In this document: piece by piece, positions 15,121 to 26,882 of the stretch | How positions within the stretch are numbered: position 1 is the stretch's first letter | How the letters are laid out: every line of letters starts with the position of its first letter | Assembly: GCA_016801885.1 (NCBI GenBank) | Contig: CM028882.1 | Coordinates: 17,005,047 to 17,069,046 of the forward strand | DNA: 64,000 nt | Reading direction: 5' to 3' | DNA from: Toxotes chatareus | Taxonomy: Eukaryota; Chordata; Actinopteri; Toxotidae | Program-made: the position numbers and the translations under genes | Notes under the pieces: model-generated | Seen by the model: the letters and a program-made list of their open reading frames with translations, nothing else | Database searches by the model: none | What the model was told of the DNA's origin: nothing

Positions 15121-15138
15121 TTGAAGACTAGTCTTCAA
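15121..15138. repeat. Perfect 18-bp palindrome
   Basis: TTGAAGACTAGTCTTCAA is its own reverse complement. A partial second copy (AGACTAGTCTTC) lies at 15103-15114, eight bases upstream. Confidence 0.9.
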
Positions 15139-15342
15139 GTGAAGTGAAATGAGCAGGTATTCTGATATGACAGTATGATTTGAAAATAGTTTTTCAGGTG
15201 GCTGGATGCTTTCAGTGCTGATGACCTGTTTTTGATTTTAACATTTACTGTTTTTCTTTTGCTACAGTATAATGCTAAATAAAAACCTTCCCTGAGCCAA
15301 AGTTGTTCACTGGCCTAAACAGTTTATCTGTTCTGAAAGATA

Positions 15343-15382
<40 letters not shown>
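15343..15382. repeat. Compound (TG)11(AG)9 microsatellite
   Basis: A TG tract switches directly to an AG tract. Confidence 0.97.
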
Positions 15383-18271
15383 CAATAGAAGAAGACAGTC
15401 TCCACCAATAGCTCCTCAGTTGCGTTTTTAAATGATTTTAAAATTGTAAAGTCATTTTTTACCCATGCATTGAAGAGATAATGTAACCCCCCTGGAAAAA
15501 GCGAGTCATTTCTAATTCACCATGTTTCCTTTTACATTATTAGCTTACATATTACACAGTTTATCAGCAATTTGCCAGCAATATTTCTTTTACCCTTGTA
15601 ATTGTTTTCCTGAAATCCAATTCTATTAGGGAACAAGGCAGTTGGGCAGAACTTGCCTAAGTGGGTTTTCCAAGTATAATTGCTTTCCAGGTAGTAGTTT
15701 CATCAAAGACGCAATGATTTTAATAGGGCATATTTTTCTATATTTTATAGTTTCATCATACCAACAGCTTGGAACAAAACTATCAAATAAAAGAAGTGAG
15801 TTGAAAGGGCAGGTATTAAGAAAACAGACTTTGTGCAGTTATTTGAGGCAGGGATATGGGTGAGAGATGCGTGGGCATAATAGAATACCTATATGCTTGG
15901 AAAGGAACTACTTTTCACAGAAGGAGCAGGGTGGATGGGCACACAGACTATAAGGTAGAGATTAGGCAGCCATTGGTGCAGAGCACTGATACTAGTGCAG
16001 CCTGGACTGCTTGCTGCAACAAGCTGTCCCCTCTCTGTCAGATGATAGAGACAGAGAGAGAGAGAGAGAAAGGGTTTGCGGGCTGAAAAGAATTGGAAAA
16101 GGGATTGAAGGAAAGAAGGAGAGGGAAGAGGACAGAAGGAAGGCTTGGTGTGCAAGCTGTTAGGAGACTTCAGTAACACACATGTTGCTCATCAGCAGGG
16201 GAGAAAGAAGGGAGGAGGGACACTGCAGGAGGGAGTGGGAGAAAGGAGTATTGAAACTGCTCAGCAGCTTGTCTGTGTTCGTGCCTGGCTACTGTCTCTT
16301 TACTGCAGTAGCAGACATATGAGTGTTTGGCAGAGACAACAGAAGGAGCGTTACAGAGCTACAGAGGCTGGAAGCGACACACCAGTGTCTGGCAGATGCA
16401 ACAAGGTTAGCGCAGAGGAAAAAAGATGAAATGGGGGCTAAAAAAAATCATATATTTTCCTAGCTGTTGGTGAAGAGTAAGCAGATAAACTACTAGGAGA
16501 TAAGAGTATTCTACACTAACAATTCAATATTGCACTGCATTTGAAAGCCCAAAATCAAATCTCTCCCTCCACTGGTGGAGCTCATGATGTGGGGTGAAAG
16601 GAAGTGCTGCAGCTAATACAGCAATTGCCCAGGTCCAATTTCATGGGGAGTAGCTTTTTTTTGTCTACTAACATGCAGTGTAGGACAGAATTTTTGACAA
16701 AATCTATTCATACTTTTCTGATAGTTTTACCTTTTTACAACTCCCTGTGCATATTGATTTTGTTGCAGCTGCTAATCTCTGGCAGTGCCGTATACAGTGT
16801 TCCCAGCTCTATTGCTTCAAAATGTCACCTGCTATTGATTTGTGTTTGCAGTCACAACAATTCATGTATGTGCTGTGATGTGTTTGGTACCGGAAGAGAA
16901 AGTGAAAGATTCATGAAGCCCCAAAACACCACTCAATGACTGTGAGATGCCATTTAGACCAGAGGATACCTACATGCTGCTTGATTGTGTGTGTTGTGCA
17001 ATGTGTGTTCATTTAAGTGTTTGTTTTTGTGTGTGTGTGTGTGTCTGTGGGATGGGAGGGTGAATTCTGTAGAGTGAAGGGTTTTGTTGTAACAGTAAAT
17101 GCCTCTTCTGGCCCCCACACAGTACCGGTCGATAGTCCAATTACTTTTAAATGTGTGTAGCTACACATCCCTTGAAGTGCCTGAGGTCTGTGTGTGTTTA
17201 TGTGTATGTGTGTGTGTGTCTCTGTGTAGCGTATATAAGTGTTAGGTGATCACAAAGAGGGTGGAGGTGGGAAAGGTGATTATATTCAGTGTAATAGTAA
17301 TGTTGGCTGTTTGTCAGGTCATCATGTCCAAATAATGCTGAAATACACACACGTTAGTGTTTGAGTGTGTGTGTGACTTAATTGACCTTGAGCCCATAAT
17401 CTGCATTATATATTTTCTTGTCCCACTCTCTCCATCTCCAAGTAGCACTATTGCTTACTTAAGAACAGAAATTAAATTCCAGTGTGTTATATCCACAAAA
17501 CACAGGTGGATAAATTATCCCACTGGTACAGACTATGATGCCCATTCTGAGGTCTCTAAAGCTATAAAAAAAAAAAACAACATGGGGAAAAAAGTTTATG
17601 AAAACAAATGACTAGAGGAAACACTGAATAATTTGAACTAAATAATGTGAAACATAATGCCCTGCTGTGAGAGATACAAAATCTCACTTATCACTTCTGC
17701 AAAATGACAACATCAGTTGCTAGTAAGAGTGATATGAATAAATAACATTCATAATCCTATTATTTGCTAGTTGCTGTAGTTATGTTTGTTCTTACAGATG
17801 CAACACAGATTCCCCCTGAGAACCACATAAAACATTAAAGCTATGATTTACCACTGCTACACATTGTCTTGTTTTTCAGTTTATTGCCATCACATTAGTC
17901 ATGATGATTTTAATGACTGTAAAACACAAATGATGATAGTAAAACTCTTCACAGACATTAATATTCAACAAATTCTAGCTTTGGGAGGGTTGGTTTTCTT
18001 CACTCAGCTTTATTAATTATTACAACTGCCTATAAGTGAGTTTGTATTTTCTTTTTAATATTGTGCTCTTAAACTTTGCGGAAAACTTAGAGCTTACTGT
18101 TTAAGTATCAGTCACAATATACCAATCATATGACAGTGCCACTTGTAGTTATTGTAGCTTTGAAAGACTTTTTATACCTACAGTCTCTAAGTCTTTAGTG
18201 CTAGCTAGTTATCTGGCTTTAGAATAGGAGTTACAGGTAAAGGCAGTCATACCTGTGTTCCCAATGTCCTG

Positions 18272-18434
18272 TGTTCCTAGGGTCCTATGTTCCCCAGCTC
18301 TGTATTCACTTATTATTACTTAGGAAGTAAAAGCTATCTCGATGACTACCTACCAACACCTTGTGCATTGAGTTTGCAGCTAACATAGGGTGACGTTTAG
18401 GGAAGAACACTGGGAAAATAGGACCTTAGGAACA
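18272..18434. mobile_element. Second foldback (MITE-like) element
   Basis: The arm TGTTCCTAGGGTCCTATGTT CCCCAG (18272-18297) and the arm CTGGGAAAATAGGACCTTAG GAACA (18410-18434) are reverse complements except for two or three bases. They enclose about 110 bases of unrelated sequence. GTGTTCCCA-type text just left of the first arm repeats part of it. No transposase is present. Confidence 0.6.
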
Positions 18435-18944
18435 TAGGTATACTCCCACAGATAAGGATTGTCACTGGCTAGCAAATTGAATGTGCTCACACCTCAATAT
18501 TGTTGTACAACATGCTGTTTAATTTAATTACCTGCCAAGGTCCTAGAGGTTCCCTTTTAGCTCTGCACCTATGTGTGTGCTAGATGCATGCACACAAGAG
18601 AATGTGTGTGAATTTGATTTAGGTGATTAAATTAGCAAATGTTGCAGAGAAAATAGTGGTAAGATGAGAGACAGATGAGATGAATGCACTTGTGTCAAAA
18701 GTGAAGAGAAAGACAACACAGCAATAAATGGGCAACAGAGGGAAGTAAAGAAAGGCAAAATGAGATGGTGCTAGATGAATAGAAAGAAAAGCATTGTGGG
18801 ATGCTAATGGCAGTGTTTTGAAGCCTGAGTCAACATAGTAATGGTCTAGACACAGTGGGTCATTCACTTAACATGCACACACACACATGCACACACACGC
18901 CCACAAATGCACATTTATTTCATACGGTTGGGAGGAAATGAGCC

Positions 18945-18968
18945 CTTATCTGGAGCTGTGGAGATAAG
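18945..18968. promoter_or_regulatory. Paired inverted GATA-type sites
   Basis: CTTATCT and AGATAAG, perfect reverse complements, are 10 bases apart. Each is an AGATAAG-type GATA-factor consensus. The pairing is seen directly; regulatory use is inference. Confidence 0.3.
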
Positions 18969-21148
18969 CAGAGGCAATGGGCCACTCTGCTATCCAGGCT
19001 GCCATTTTACCTTCTGACTCACATGTGCACGTCCACATAGACACACACTCACACATGCACAGTTGCCTCCACACTCTCCTGTTAAATGAAAGTCAAAACA
19101 ATATAAATATAGAGTGGAAATATTGATATTCAGATAATGTAGCATAGCCAATTTTACTGTAACATTGCAGGGAGGTTATTTCATTTCATCCTTACTTTCC
19201 ACTCTCCCTCTTTCTTTCCTCTTCCTCATTCATTCTTTATCCCTAGTAATGATTAAAATAAACCCACTTACGTTTGTAAATTGGTCTGAAAATTTATTTA
19301 ATGGACATTACATAATGTATAGCTTTTAATAACATCTAGGGGTGATCAACAAATTACAGCAATGTACAGTTCAGTACAGTAGCCTAATATGGACAAAAAT
19401 ATTAAAGTAATAGTTTCTAAGTAAATTAATGGGGTGGCTAATTGAAGCAGGATCCAAAAGATACATTCATTGAAGAGGTGATACATCAAAATGCTGAATA
19501 ATAACTGCTGGTAATATGGCTGTTGACCCCAAGTGTCTATGCTATACACCTTCCTTAGGCCAGCATTCCTATCAGTAATAGCATTTTATTCACCCCATTC
19601 ATTGCCAAGATACACAGATGCAACCACAATAGGAACAAATATAGCCCAGCTTTACAGCAATGTGCACTGGTAACCACAATATGAAAGATACAGACATTAA
19701 AGAAGGGCTTTGTAACTAATTGCTTAAGAATTGTGACAGTGAAAAACAACGGAAATGTGTCCAAACTGACCTTTTAAAGTATCTGTTCTCACAGCAATCA
19801 ATATACCATTTAATCCAGTTGAACAAAGAACATACTATGCAGTGTAATACAGTAATTGTTAATGCTAATGTTTACAAAGAGCAATATGGATAATAATCTT
19901 AACATTCACTTTCCTCATCTCCAGAAATAGGGCTTTAAAAACACACTAATCTCACTGGCTGGCAGTGACTCATTTAGTCATTGAATCATGCCATTTAAAA
20001 TTTACAATATACAACATGGTCAATTCATGGTGAGAGTGTGAGAGTGTGAGAGTCTAATTAGATGTGCCTTTAATACATAATGTGCATGCGTAGGTGTGTG
20101 TGTTTTGGTCTGTAAGTCAGTGTGAATAACTGAGTGAAGTCATATGTGTTTCCTGTGCAGTTGCAAACAAAGACAATCTGGCTCTGATTGATAGCCTGGC
20201 TACTATAGTGCTTTACATGTTGATTGACATGACATGTTTCTCCTCATCTCATTGACTTATGTTTAAAAACTGTGGGAAATGCAACACAAACTACCTTCAT
20301 TATAGACCTCTGCAACATTTTCATGATCCTTTTATTCACATTCTTTTTTCACTGTCTCAAAGTACAGTCTTTGAACGCTGTGGGTAAGGAATATAACGCC
20401 TCAATGAAAGCTAAAACTGTTTTTTTCTTGACTGATAACTGGTACATTAGAGACCAATATAGTTTTCAAGGTAGTCTTTTAGGAACTCTTGTTTTTATTA
20501 ATGCTGTCCAGACAAATCACTATTAAGTGCCTTGCTCAAGGGTAACATGACAGCAGAAGGCAATTCTTGTCTTCAAAAGGCAGTACAGGAAACCAATAAA
20601 ACAAAACCCCACCGTTTTGATTTTGTAACTCTGTCTCTAAGTCTATTCTGTGTACATTCAAACTGAGGTTAAATATAAGGGTTGGGGCTCTGTGCCATAT
20701 AGCTAGACAGCTCAGTACAAATACAGTGTACTGTGGCAAGTGTGTTTGCTAAGGTTCGCTTACTTACATTTGACGGTTTACTAGTTTTTCCTCAGGGCTT
20801 GGCCCTTTTCACTTTTTAGTCAAATACTTCCCCTAGTCTCAATATTGTTTCTTTGTCACCAGATTAAACTGTCATCTCAGTGTCTGTCAGAGATCTGTCA
20901 GAGAGTACTTTTTCTTTCCTTTTTTCATTTTCATTTTTTTGGTTTGGTTTATTGGAATTTTTCTGTGTGTAGAACAGGCACTGGAGAAGAGAACTTTCCT
21001 TCAAATTATACTAAACTCGTTAACTGTGCTGGCCTTAGTGTTCATATCACTTTTGTCTCTTGCATGTCACTGAAGGATAGACAAGGGACAAGACAGGTGT
21101 GTTACTGCATGATGTGGGTTGTTTTCATGTGCCTGTCTGCATGTAGTC

Positions 21149-21525
21149 TAGTGTTAACCTGTCTCCTGGTGAGGTTATGTACTCAACTGATGCTTGAAAA
21201 AAGTAGGTGCTGAGAAATGCATTTATGGTGCAGCATTTGCTGCAAGCGTTGAGCTCTCTGGCTCTCTCTCTCTCTGGCTCCAAGGAAAGCAATTCAGCAG
21301 CATCGGATCATGTGTGTGTGAGGGGTGTTAGCAAGGCATGCACTCTTGTGTGTACCTGTTTCCTGGTAAGGTTATGTCACGATGTCACTGTGAAAATCAA
21401 CACCATGCCAGTGTGTTGTTCACACCTGTCAGAGTTATGTGAGGTAATTTAGTGTGTCAACTAGATGAGTAATGCTGATAAAAAAAATAGTCCTGAAAAA
21501 TGTATTTACAATGTGTAATTTGCTG
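21149..21525. repeat. Diverged local duplication
   Basis: Two units share CCTGTCTCCTGGTGAGGTTA TGT (from 21149) with CCTGTTTCCTGGTAAGGTTA TGT (from 21355). They also share CTGAGAAATGCATTTATGGT..ATTTGCTGCA (21208-21245) with CTGAAAAATGTATTTACAAT..ATTTGCTGCA (21491-21530). The order is kept and the spacing differs, as expected for an old tandem duplication or two copies of one repeat. Confidence 0.45.
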
Positions 21526-22089
21526 CATAGTATCTATATATATATCCTTGAGTTATTTTTGTTTTTGATATTTTTTTTAACTGATCTAAACCATAATTAA
21601 TTTCCGTTTGAATCTTTTTGGATTTGTGTTTCCTGTAGATGTGATCAGGTGTGAATGTGAACCAGAAGCCTCCCTATGTTGCTGGCGTCTTATGGTGGCA
21701 TTTGGATGCAACACGAATGTTTTATTGATTATACACAATCATGTTTTTAGAAGCACTTAGAACAGCTGGTGTGCTGTAAATTTACCTTTTACAACATCTT
21801 TCATCTCTGTTCACCACAGATCAGTATCTTGTTTCTCTGCTGTATGCTTCCCATCTCTCTCCATTAGTGTGTCTCTCTTGTTTATGTTATCTCCTGCCCT
21901 CTCATGTGTGTCCTGTTTCTTGTTTGTGAGTCCTTTGTATCTTTTTTTGCTTTACATCCACCCTCTTTCCCATATTTCTAAGTTTATGATTGTTGTTATG
22001 CACATACATACCATGCACACATATACACTATTGTTATATTACTTTATTATATTATTAGACAATAATACACAAGCCAGAAGGATGATCTC

Positions 22090-22430
22090 CTAAAGAATGC
22101 CTTCATTGACACTTCAGTACAGTAAGGGTGCCTGAAACACACCAGAGTTGCCACCCAGCTGATCAGGGAGGCACACAAAGGGAAGGGAGTGCTTTGGCTT
22201 GACTTTGCCAGCATATACAGCTCAATACCCCACAAGCCAATAGAGACTGCCCTGGACCAACACCATGTACTCTGTAAGATCAGTAAGGACCTCATCCTGA
22301 ACTACTGCAGGAACTTCAGACTCAGAGTCACTTTGGAGAATAATAGAAACACCAGACTGGCATCAGAGTTGTTCTTTTCACCCCTGCCATGAACATGGTG
22401 GTCAAGCTTCAGGGCCATGGTGTTGAAGAG
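22090..22430 (+). pseudogene. LINE (non-LTR retrotransposon) reverse-transcriptase fragment, decayed
   Basis: Translation across frame breaks gives CLKHTRVATQLIREAHKGKG, then VLWLDFASIYSSIPHKPIET, then ALDQHHV..KI..DLILNYC and NFRLRVT. In a shifted frame it ends with RVVLFTPAMNMVVK (about 22366-22407). This order (REA..K...WLDLANAYGSIPH...HHVP..I..LI..YY..F.LRV...ISV.LFALAMN.VVK) is the palm region of a LINE reverse transcriptase known to me from many uncharacterised fish and invertebrate proteins. The first catalytic aspartate (in WLD) is kept. The second catalytic motif (MDDL-type) is not found. An in-frame stop at about 22123 and at least two frame changes show it is dead. The clade cannot be named with certainty. 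Confidence 0.72.
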
Positions 22431-22773
22431 GGGAAAAAATGGTGGGCAAGTTTCTCTGACTCTGATAACAACTGAATGGATTGTTTTGTGCTTTTCATCA
22501 TCAGTGATCTTGTAAGTGCAGGTAGGGATTAACTGACTGAGCCAGTAAAGCTGACAGAGTACTACCTTCAATTGCAATGGCTAACACAGTACCTGTGCTG
22601 CAGGGGCACCAAATTTTTATTTGCACTGTCATGGGGTTACTCCATGCCTTCCAGGAAGTACATACAGCCAATGGATATAAAACTATGAATAAGACTGTTG
22701 CATCTTGTGTTGTGCTAGGCTAACACCATTGTGACATTACTCTTCCCACTGTTCATGTCTCATTGCTAGTCAG

Positions 22774-22823
22774 TAGCATTAGCGTTAGCATTAGCATAGT
22801 AAGCTAGCGTAAGCTAGCGCTAA
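22774..22823. repeat. Short GCTAGC/GTTAGC repeat cluster
   Basis: Seven or so copies of TTAGC, CTAGC or GCTAAC words in 50 bases (AGCATTAGCGTTAGCATTAG then AAGCTAGCGTAAGCTAGCGC). They are partly self-complementary. Confidence 0.8.
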
Positions 22824-23139
22824 CAGGTAAATCGTTTTTTTTCTTGCTGTGCCATAAAAACGGAACAGTAATCACAAGCAGTTAAACGAAATACAAACAA
22901 GAAACACACTAACTCTGTGGTCATTTGGTGGATTATTTGTGGAGTTACTATGTGTTTTGCCATTGTTTCGGCCATCTGTTATCACCTGGTCCGACTGTCA
23001 AACCAGAAGAGGGAGGTTTCAAAGGCCTTAGTAGAGAGGGGGGCCTGGAATGTACCATAGGTGAACTGGTCCAAAGGGGTGTTTCTGTTGCTAATTTTAA
23101 AATGCTCTTTTAGAGAACTATATGAGCTCAGAATGATAT

Positions 23140-23540
23140 GTTTTTGTGTCAGGATGGATTAACTGATGTACACAAACATGTTTTGTATGTAAATATTGTA
23201 TATGTTGCTTGATTGATTTTCAGTTAACCTTGGTTTGGCTATAGGAGGGGCTTCCAGTATAAAACCAGGGTGGTGGCAGCACTCTCGAGAGTTCATCTTG
23301 GGCAATGGAAGGCAGTGTTTGCTAGAGCCTGATAGTCAGGAACCTCAACTTGGTTGTTTTTCTTTTGTTCATTTGACTCAAGTTTCCTTATGATGATATA
23401 TGACATAGTTTTGTTTTTTTTTTCATTTTGTATTTTTCCCATTCTTGAAATTTTTCATTACAATTTGCTTTTGCGTAACTGCACTTTGCACCTGTCTAGT
23501 GACAGTAATAAAACAAGCATCCATGCCTCTTGCTTCTACC
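23140..23540 (+). mobile_element. Possible LTR-like or promoter-bearing insertion between the two LINE pieces
   Basis: Between the two LINE fragments lies unrelated DNA with a TATA-like gtataaaacc at about 23258, followed about 240 bases later by gtaataaaacaag (a polyadenylation-type signal, about 23505) and a G/C-richer leader. This order is what a solo LTR of a retrotransposon would show. I could not define matching TG...CA ends or a target-site duplication, so the call is weak. It could equally be a DNA transposon remnant or chance. Confidence 0.22.
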
Positions 23541-23544
23541 AGTG

Positions 23545-23790
23545 GGCCAAATCCACAGTCTCAAAAAATTGCTGCAGTCTGGAGCTCTGACCACATTAGA
23601 CAAGTCTGGTCAACCAGGTGAGTTTAAGGCTCAGATTTACCACTCTACTTGGCATCACTGGTGTTGCAAAAAGGAAAGCTATCAAGCCCGACATAGAGGC
23701 TGCAAAGAGGATCTCCAGATGGCTTTGGATCAGAAGGAGTGATCTGTGGGCCAATGCTGCTGGGACACAAGCCAGGGTCTGATCATCCCT
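23545..23790 (+). pseudogene. C-terminal remnant of the same LINE type, internally deleted
   Basis: The + strand reads ALTTLDKSGQPGEFKAQIYH (about 23581-23640), resembling the V.KSGLPGKFKAW.YQHG segment of the same retrotransposon ORF. It is followed almost at once, in another frame, by GVAKRKAIKPDIEAAKRISR and WLWIRRSDLWANAAGTQARV (about 23660-23779), resembling the extreme C-terminus of that ORF family (RKAI...AE.A.RWLW..R...W). The several hundred residues that normally separate these parts are missing. The assignment relies on remembered family patterns. Confidence 0.5.
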
Positions 23791-25952
23791 GGCTGGATGG
23801 CATGAGCGAGAGTGTATGATGATGACAGACCTGAAGCACTTGATGACCTTAGGAATATCACTTAGGATGTGTTCCAGTGATGGATTCATAGGGTGCATCT
23901 TTGCATCACACTGAGATAACTGGGGAGGGTTAAAGGCTGCATATGCACATGTAGAGTAGGACTTACACACACATTCACACACTATGATCAAGGGCTGTGT
24001 TGACATTGGGATTGTAGTGAGAAGAATTACACAGCAGCAGTTTTTCTGTGTTATAAAATAAAGGTTAGTTGGCTCATCCTCAGAGAAACAGAAGATTACA
24101 AATGCTTCTGTTTTCTGCATATAAAATAGAGAGATAACACAAATAGGGGATGCAGATTTTGATGTGTGTGGGACAGGAGTCAGATGCACATTCTAGCTCC
24201 ACATCTCCACCTCCAGGCTGAAACAAGGATAACATGTAATATGATCTACCTGTCTGTTCCATAGATGCACACAGACAGCCAGTGTATCCGTGAATTTCAC
24301 TACTTGAAATTGCAGCATTGTTGTAATGATAATTAGAATAATTCTGTATATAACAGCAAGGAGAAAGTTGAATTCCTTTCACATCCTCACAGGTGTTTTC
24401 ACTGATTATGGCTCATGAGACAGGCTGTACGGGCTGAAGGTGGATGAAACAATGCTGGGAATTATGTGAGGTCACTGAACTCTTTGTACTAATAAGAATG
24501 ATGGTATAATATTGCACACGCCAACAGGTACATCAAGGATAAAAGGAGAGTCAGAAAGATGTCAATCAAACAATCTATGCAATCTTAGAATACTGAATAC
24601 TAAAGTTGTACTGAGCAGGTGCAACAGAAGAGTTATGGAGATGCTGATCAAGCACACCCATAAAGGTCTGGGATGTCTAACCAGGCTAATCAATAAATAA
24701 AAACGCCTGCAGGGATCTACCACGAGTGTATAGGGCCTATAATTAAACATCAGATTTCTATGAATTTGTGAAGGGGTGAAAAGGACTTACGTTTTGTTCT
24801 CTCTCACAGTTCTCCATTGGTCATCTTCAGTACAATCCACATACTGCTATATATAAGTTAACTATAGGTTTCTGGTGCAAAAACCTGCTTTCGACTATAC
24901 AAAGGAAAATAATTCTACAAGAGGAGCGAGTTAATCTGTTGTCTTCTGTTCTGCCAACAATACTTCAAACAGGATATGAAATGTTAACTAAACGGCAGGG
25001 CGTAAAAAAGAAACCAGTTTAGCTAAGCTTTAATGTAAGTGTTGGTCCCAAAAGGGAATTGATCAGAATTGGCAGAGAATGGCACATTCAACAAACTTCA
25101 GGCTTTAGAAAAATGGATTATCCCATATTTCCCTCTGCTGCATGCACTCTGCTTCTCTGGTGTTTGTGTTTTCTTCTAAGTACAAATCATGCAGTGCAAT
25201 TTTGTGTGTATCACAGTGTGCATGTGTATTTGTGTGTGTTTGTCTTACTAGCAGCAGACAGCTAAATCACTTCTTTTTTCCTACTGCCTCTCCCTCTACA
25301 GGGAAACTAGGCTAGTTTGATCTTTGAAGCTAAAAACAATATTTTATTGAAAGCAGAAGGCAGCACATAGATGAAGAAAATATGGTTAGGGACTTAAATA
25401 ATGTGGTCTGGGGGAAAAGACTGGAAGTTTGTGATGCAATTTGATAGACAGAAGTCTGGGTCAGACTCATAAACCGTCTTTGAATAAAAGAAAATCACCA
25501 TCATTTTCACAGGTACAGCACACAGTGCACCAGGGATAAACCTTGGTGTGATCGGAAAAATAATTTGACATCAGTGGACGTACAAAAGGGAGACAATAGA
25601 AACAATGACAGTGAATGATAAAATATTAAGCTGATAGATTTACAGTTATCAGGTCACTGATAACTCAGGTCACTGCTAACTCCTTTACTCCAGCTGAATT
25701 TCTTAACATTTCTTTTTTTTCCCTCTTTCTCCTTTTTTTAAAGCAAACATGCTAATGAAACTCATTTCTTTTCTGACAAAATGAATATTTCTTGAGCACA
25801 ATGGTGTACTTTTATTGTTTCTGATTTAATCTTGTGCATGTGCTTGAAGTATATTGAGTTGAAGTTTTTTTTTTTAAACCGAACTTGTTGTTCAAGATGT
25901 CTGTCAACCTAACTCTTATATCTCTCTCTGTGTTTTTGTGTCCACATTGCAG

Positions 25953-26054
25953 CTGGCAACATGGGACCCAGTTCATGGTTTGAACGGCACGCTGACAGAC
26001 AGGAAGTTGGAAAATAACATGAGAGGAGTTGTGCTACGAGTTGTCACTGTTCTG
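25953..26054 (+). CDS. grid2: grid2 exon A: end of ATD linker and start of ligand-binding domain
   Basis: This 102-bp exon encodes 34 residues from LATWDPVHGLNG to LRVVTVL. It begins after the acceptor ...cacattgcag and ends at the donor ctg|gtgagt (26055), phase 0 at both ends. The text GLNGTLTDRKLENNMRG followed by VVLRVVTVL is the linker from the amino-terminal domain into the first beta strand of S1, and it is GRID2-type; GRID1 has a different stretch here (MGSRLQG-like). An N-glycosylation sequon N-G-T starts at 25983; the mammalian protein as I recall it has N-G-S at this place. The exon splices in frame to the next one, giving VVTVL-EEPF, a junction common to delta and other ionotropic receptors. 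The 5' boundary is inferred from the acceptor and the open frame; the preceding exon is not in the window, so its phase could not be cross-checked. Confidence 0.93.
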
Positions 26055-26851
26055 GTGAGTACAGCTGACCAGTGTCTTCTCCAGTGTCCACGTCTGAGAT
26101 TTTTAAATTGGCCATACATTAAAAACAACCTGTTTCGGTGTCCCCTGTTTGAAAAGTGTCCAGTTGTTCACCGTGGAGAATCAAAAGGGACTGTTGTGAC
26201 TAGTGCTGGCATGTCAGACTTCAGCCTTTTGCTCTGTTGTAAATCTGTCCTTTTGTCTAGTTTTCTGCTCATCATTCAGCTTTGTTGCTGTGGAGATGTA
26301 GTGAGGAACTGATTGAGAAGTTGTGTGAGGGAATGAAAATAGGAAGCAAACATTTATGAGACAAAGTGTTGAGAGGAAAGAGGAGTCGGAGAAGGAGAAA
26401 CACAAAGACAAGGTAATAAGGTGAGATTTCTAATGGACCAAGCTATCATCAGTTCATTAGCTTCCATTTTGACTTTTGACAGCTAGATGATAGAGGTTGT
26501 TGGAGACTTGATGGTAGTGAGACTCCAGCTCTCTCTGTCTCGCCTGCAGCATCGATTTGAGTACATCCCATGAGTGCTTTAAAGATTCACTGCTGTAAAT
26601 TCTTCATATCCCATCTTTGAAGTGAGAAGCAGAGAAGAAAGAGATAATGCTAGATATCTTTGAGGCTATCCCTTTGTCTTTCTCTAATTTTTTTTTTTCA
26701 GTCTTTTTTTATCATGCTTAAAGGGAAAAAGAATACGGATTGTGTTTTTGAATATTGCCCTTTTCCCATCACTGGTCTAGGGTGGCCCCTATAGGTATAC
26801 GGTATATGCATGTTCATATTCTGCATGTTCCTCCAACCTTCATGTTCTGTC

Positions 26852-26855
<4 letters not shown>

Positions 26856-26881
<26 letters not shown>
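26856..26881. repeat. (TG)13 microsatellite
   Basis: A pure dinucleotide tract in the intron after exon A. Confidence 0.97.

Positions 26882-26882
<1 letters not shown>

Noticed and set aside
23596..24189. A 197-codon open frame on the minus strand, containing LEHILSDIPK, which resembles a zinc-knuckle-adjacent motif (LEHILS.CPK) of the nearby LINE type
   Set aside because: Most of it is antisense to the + strand LINE remnant. Only about eight residues match, and the expected cysteines are absent. It is more likely chance than an inverted LINE piece.
24500..24730. Short open frames (for example 24512-24700) as a further LINE piece
   Set aside because: No family motif was found; the similarity to retrotransposon text was only impressionistic.
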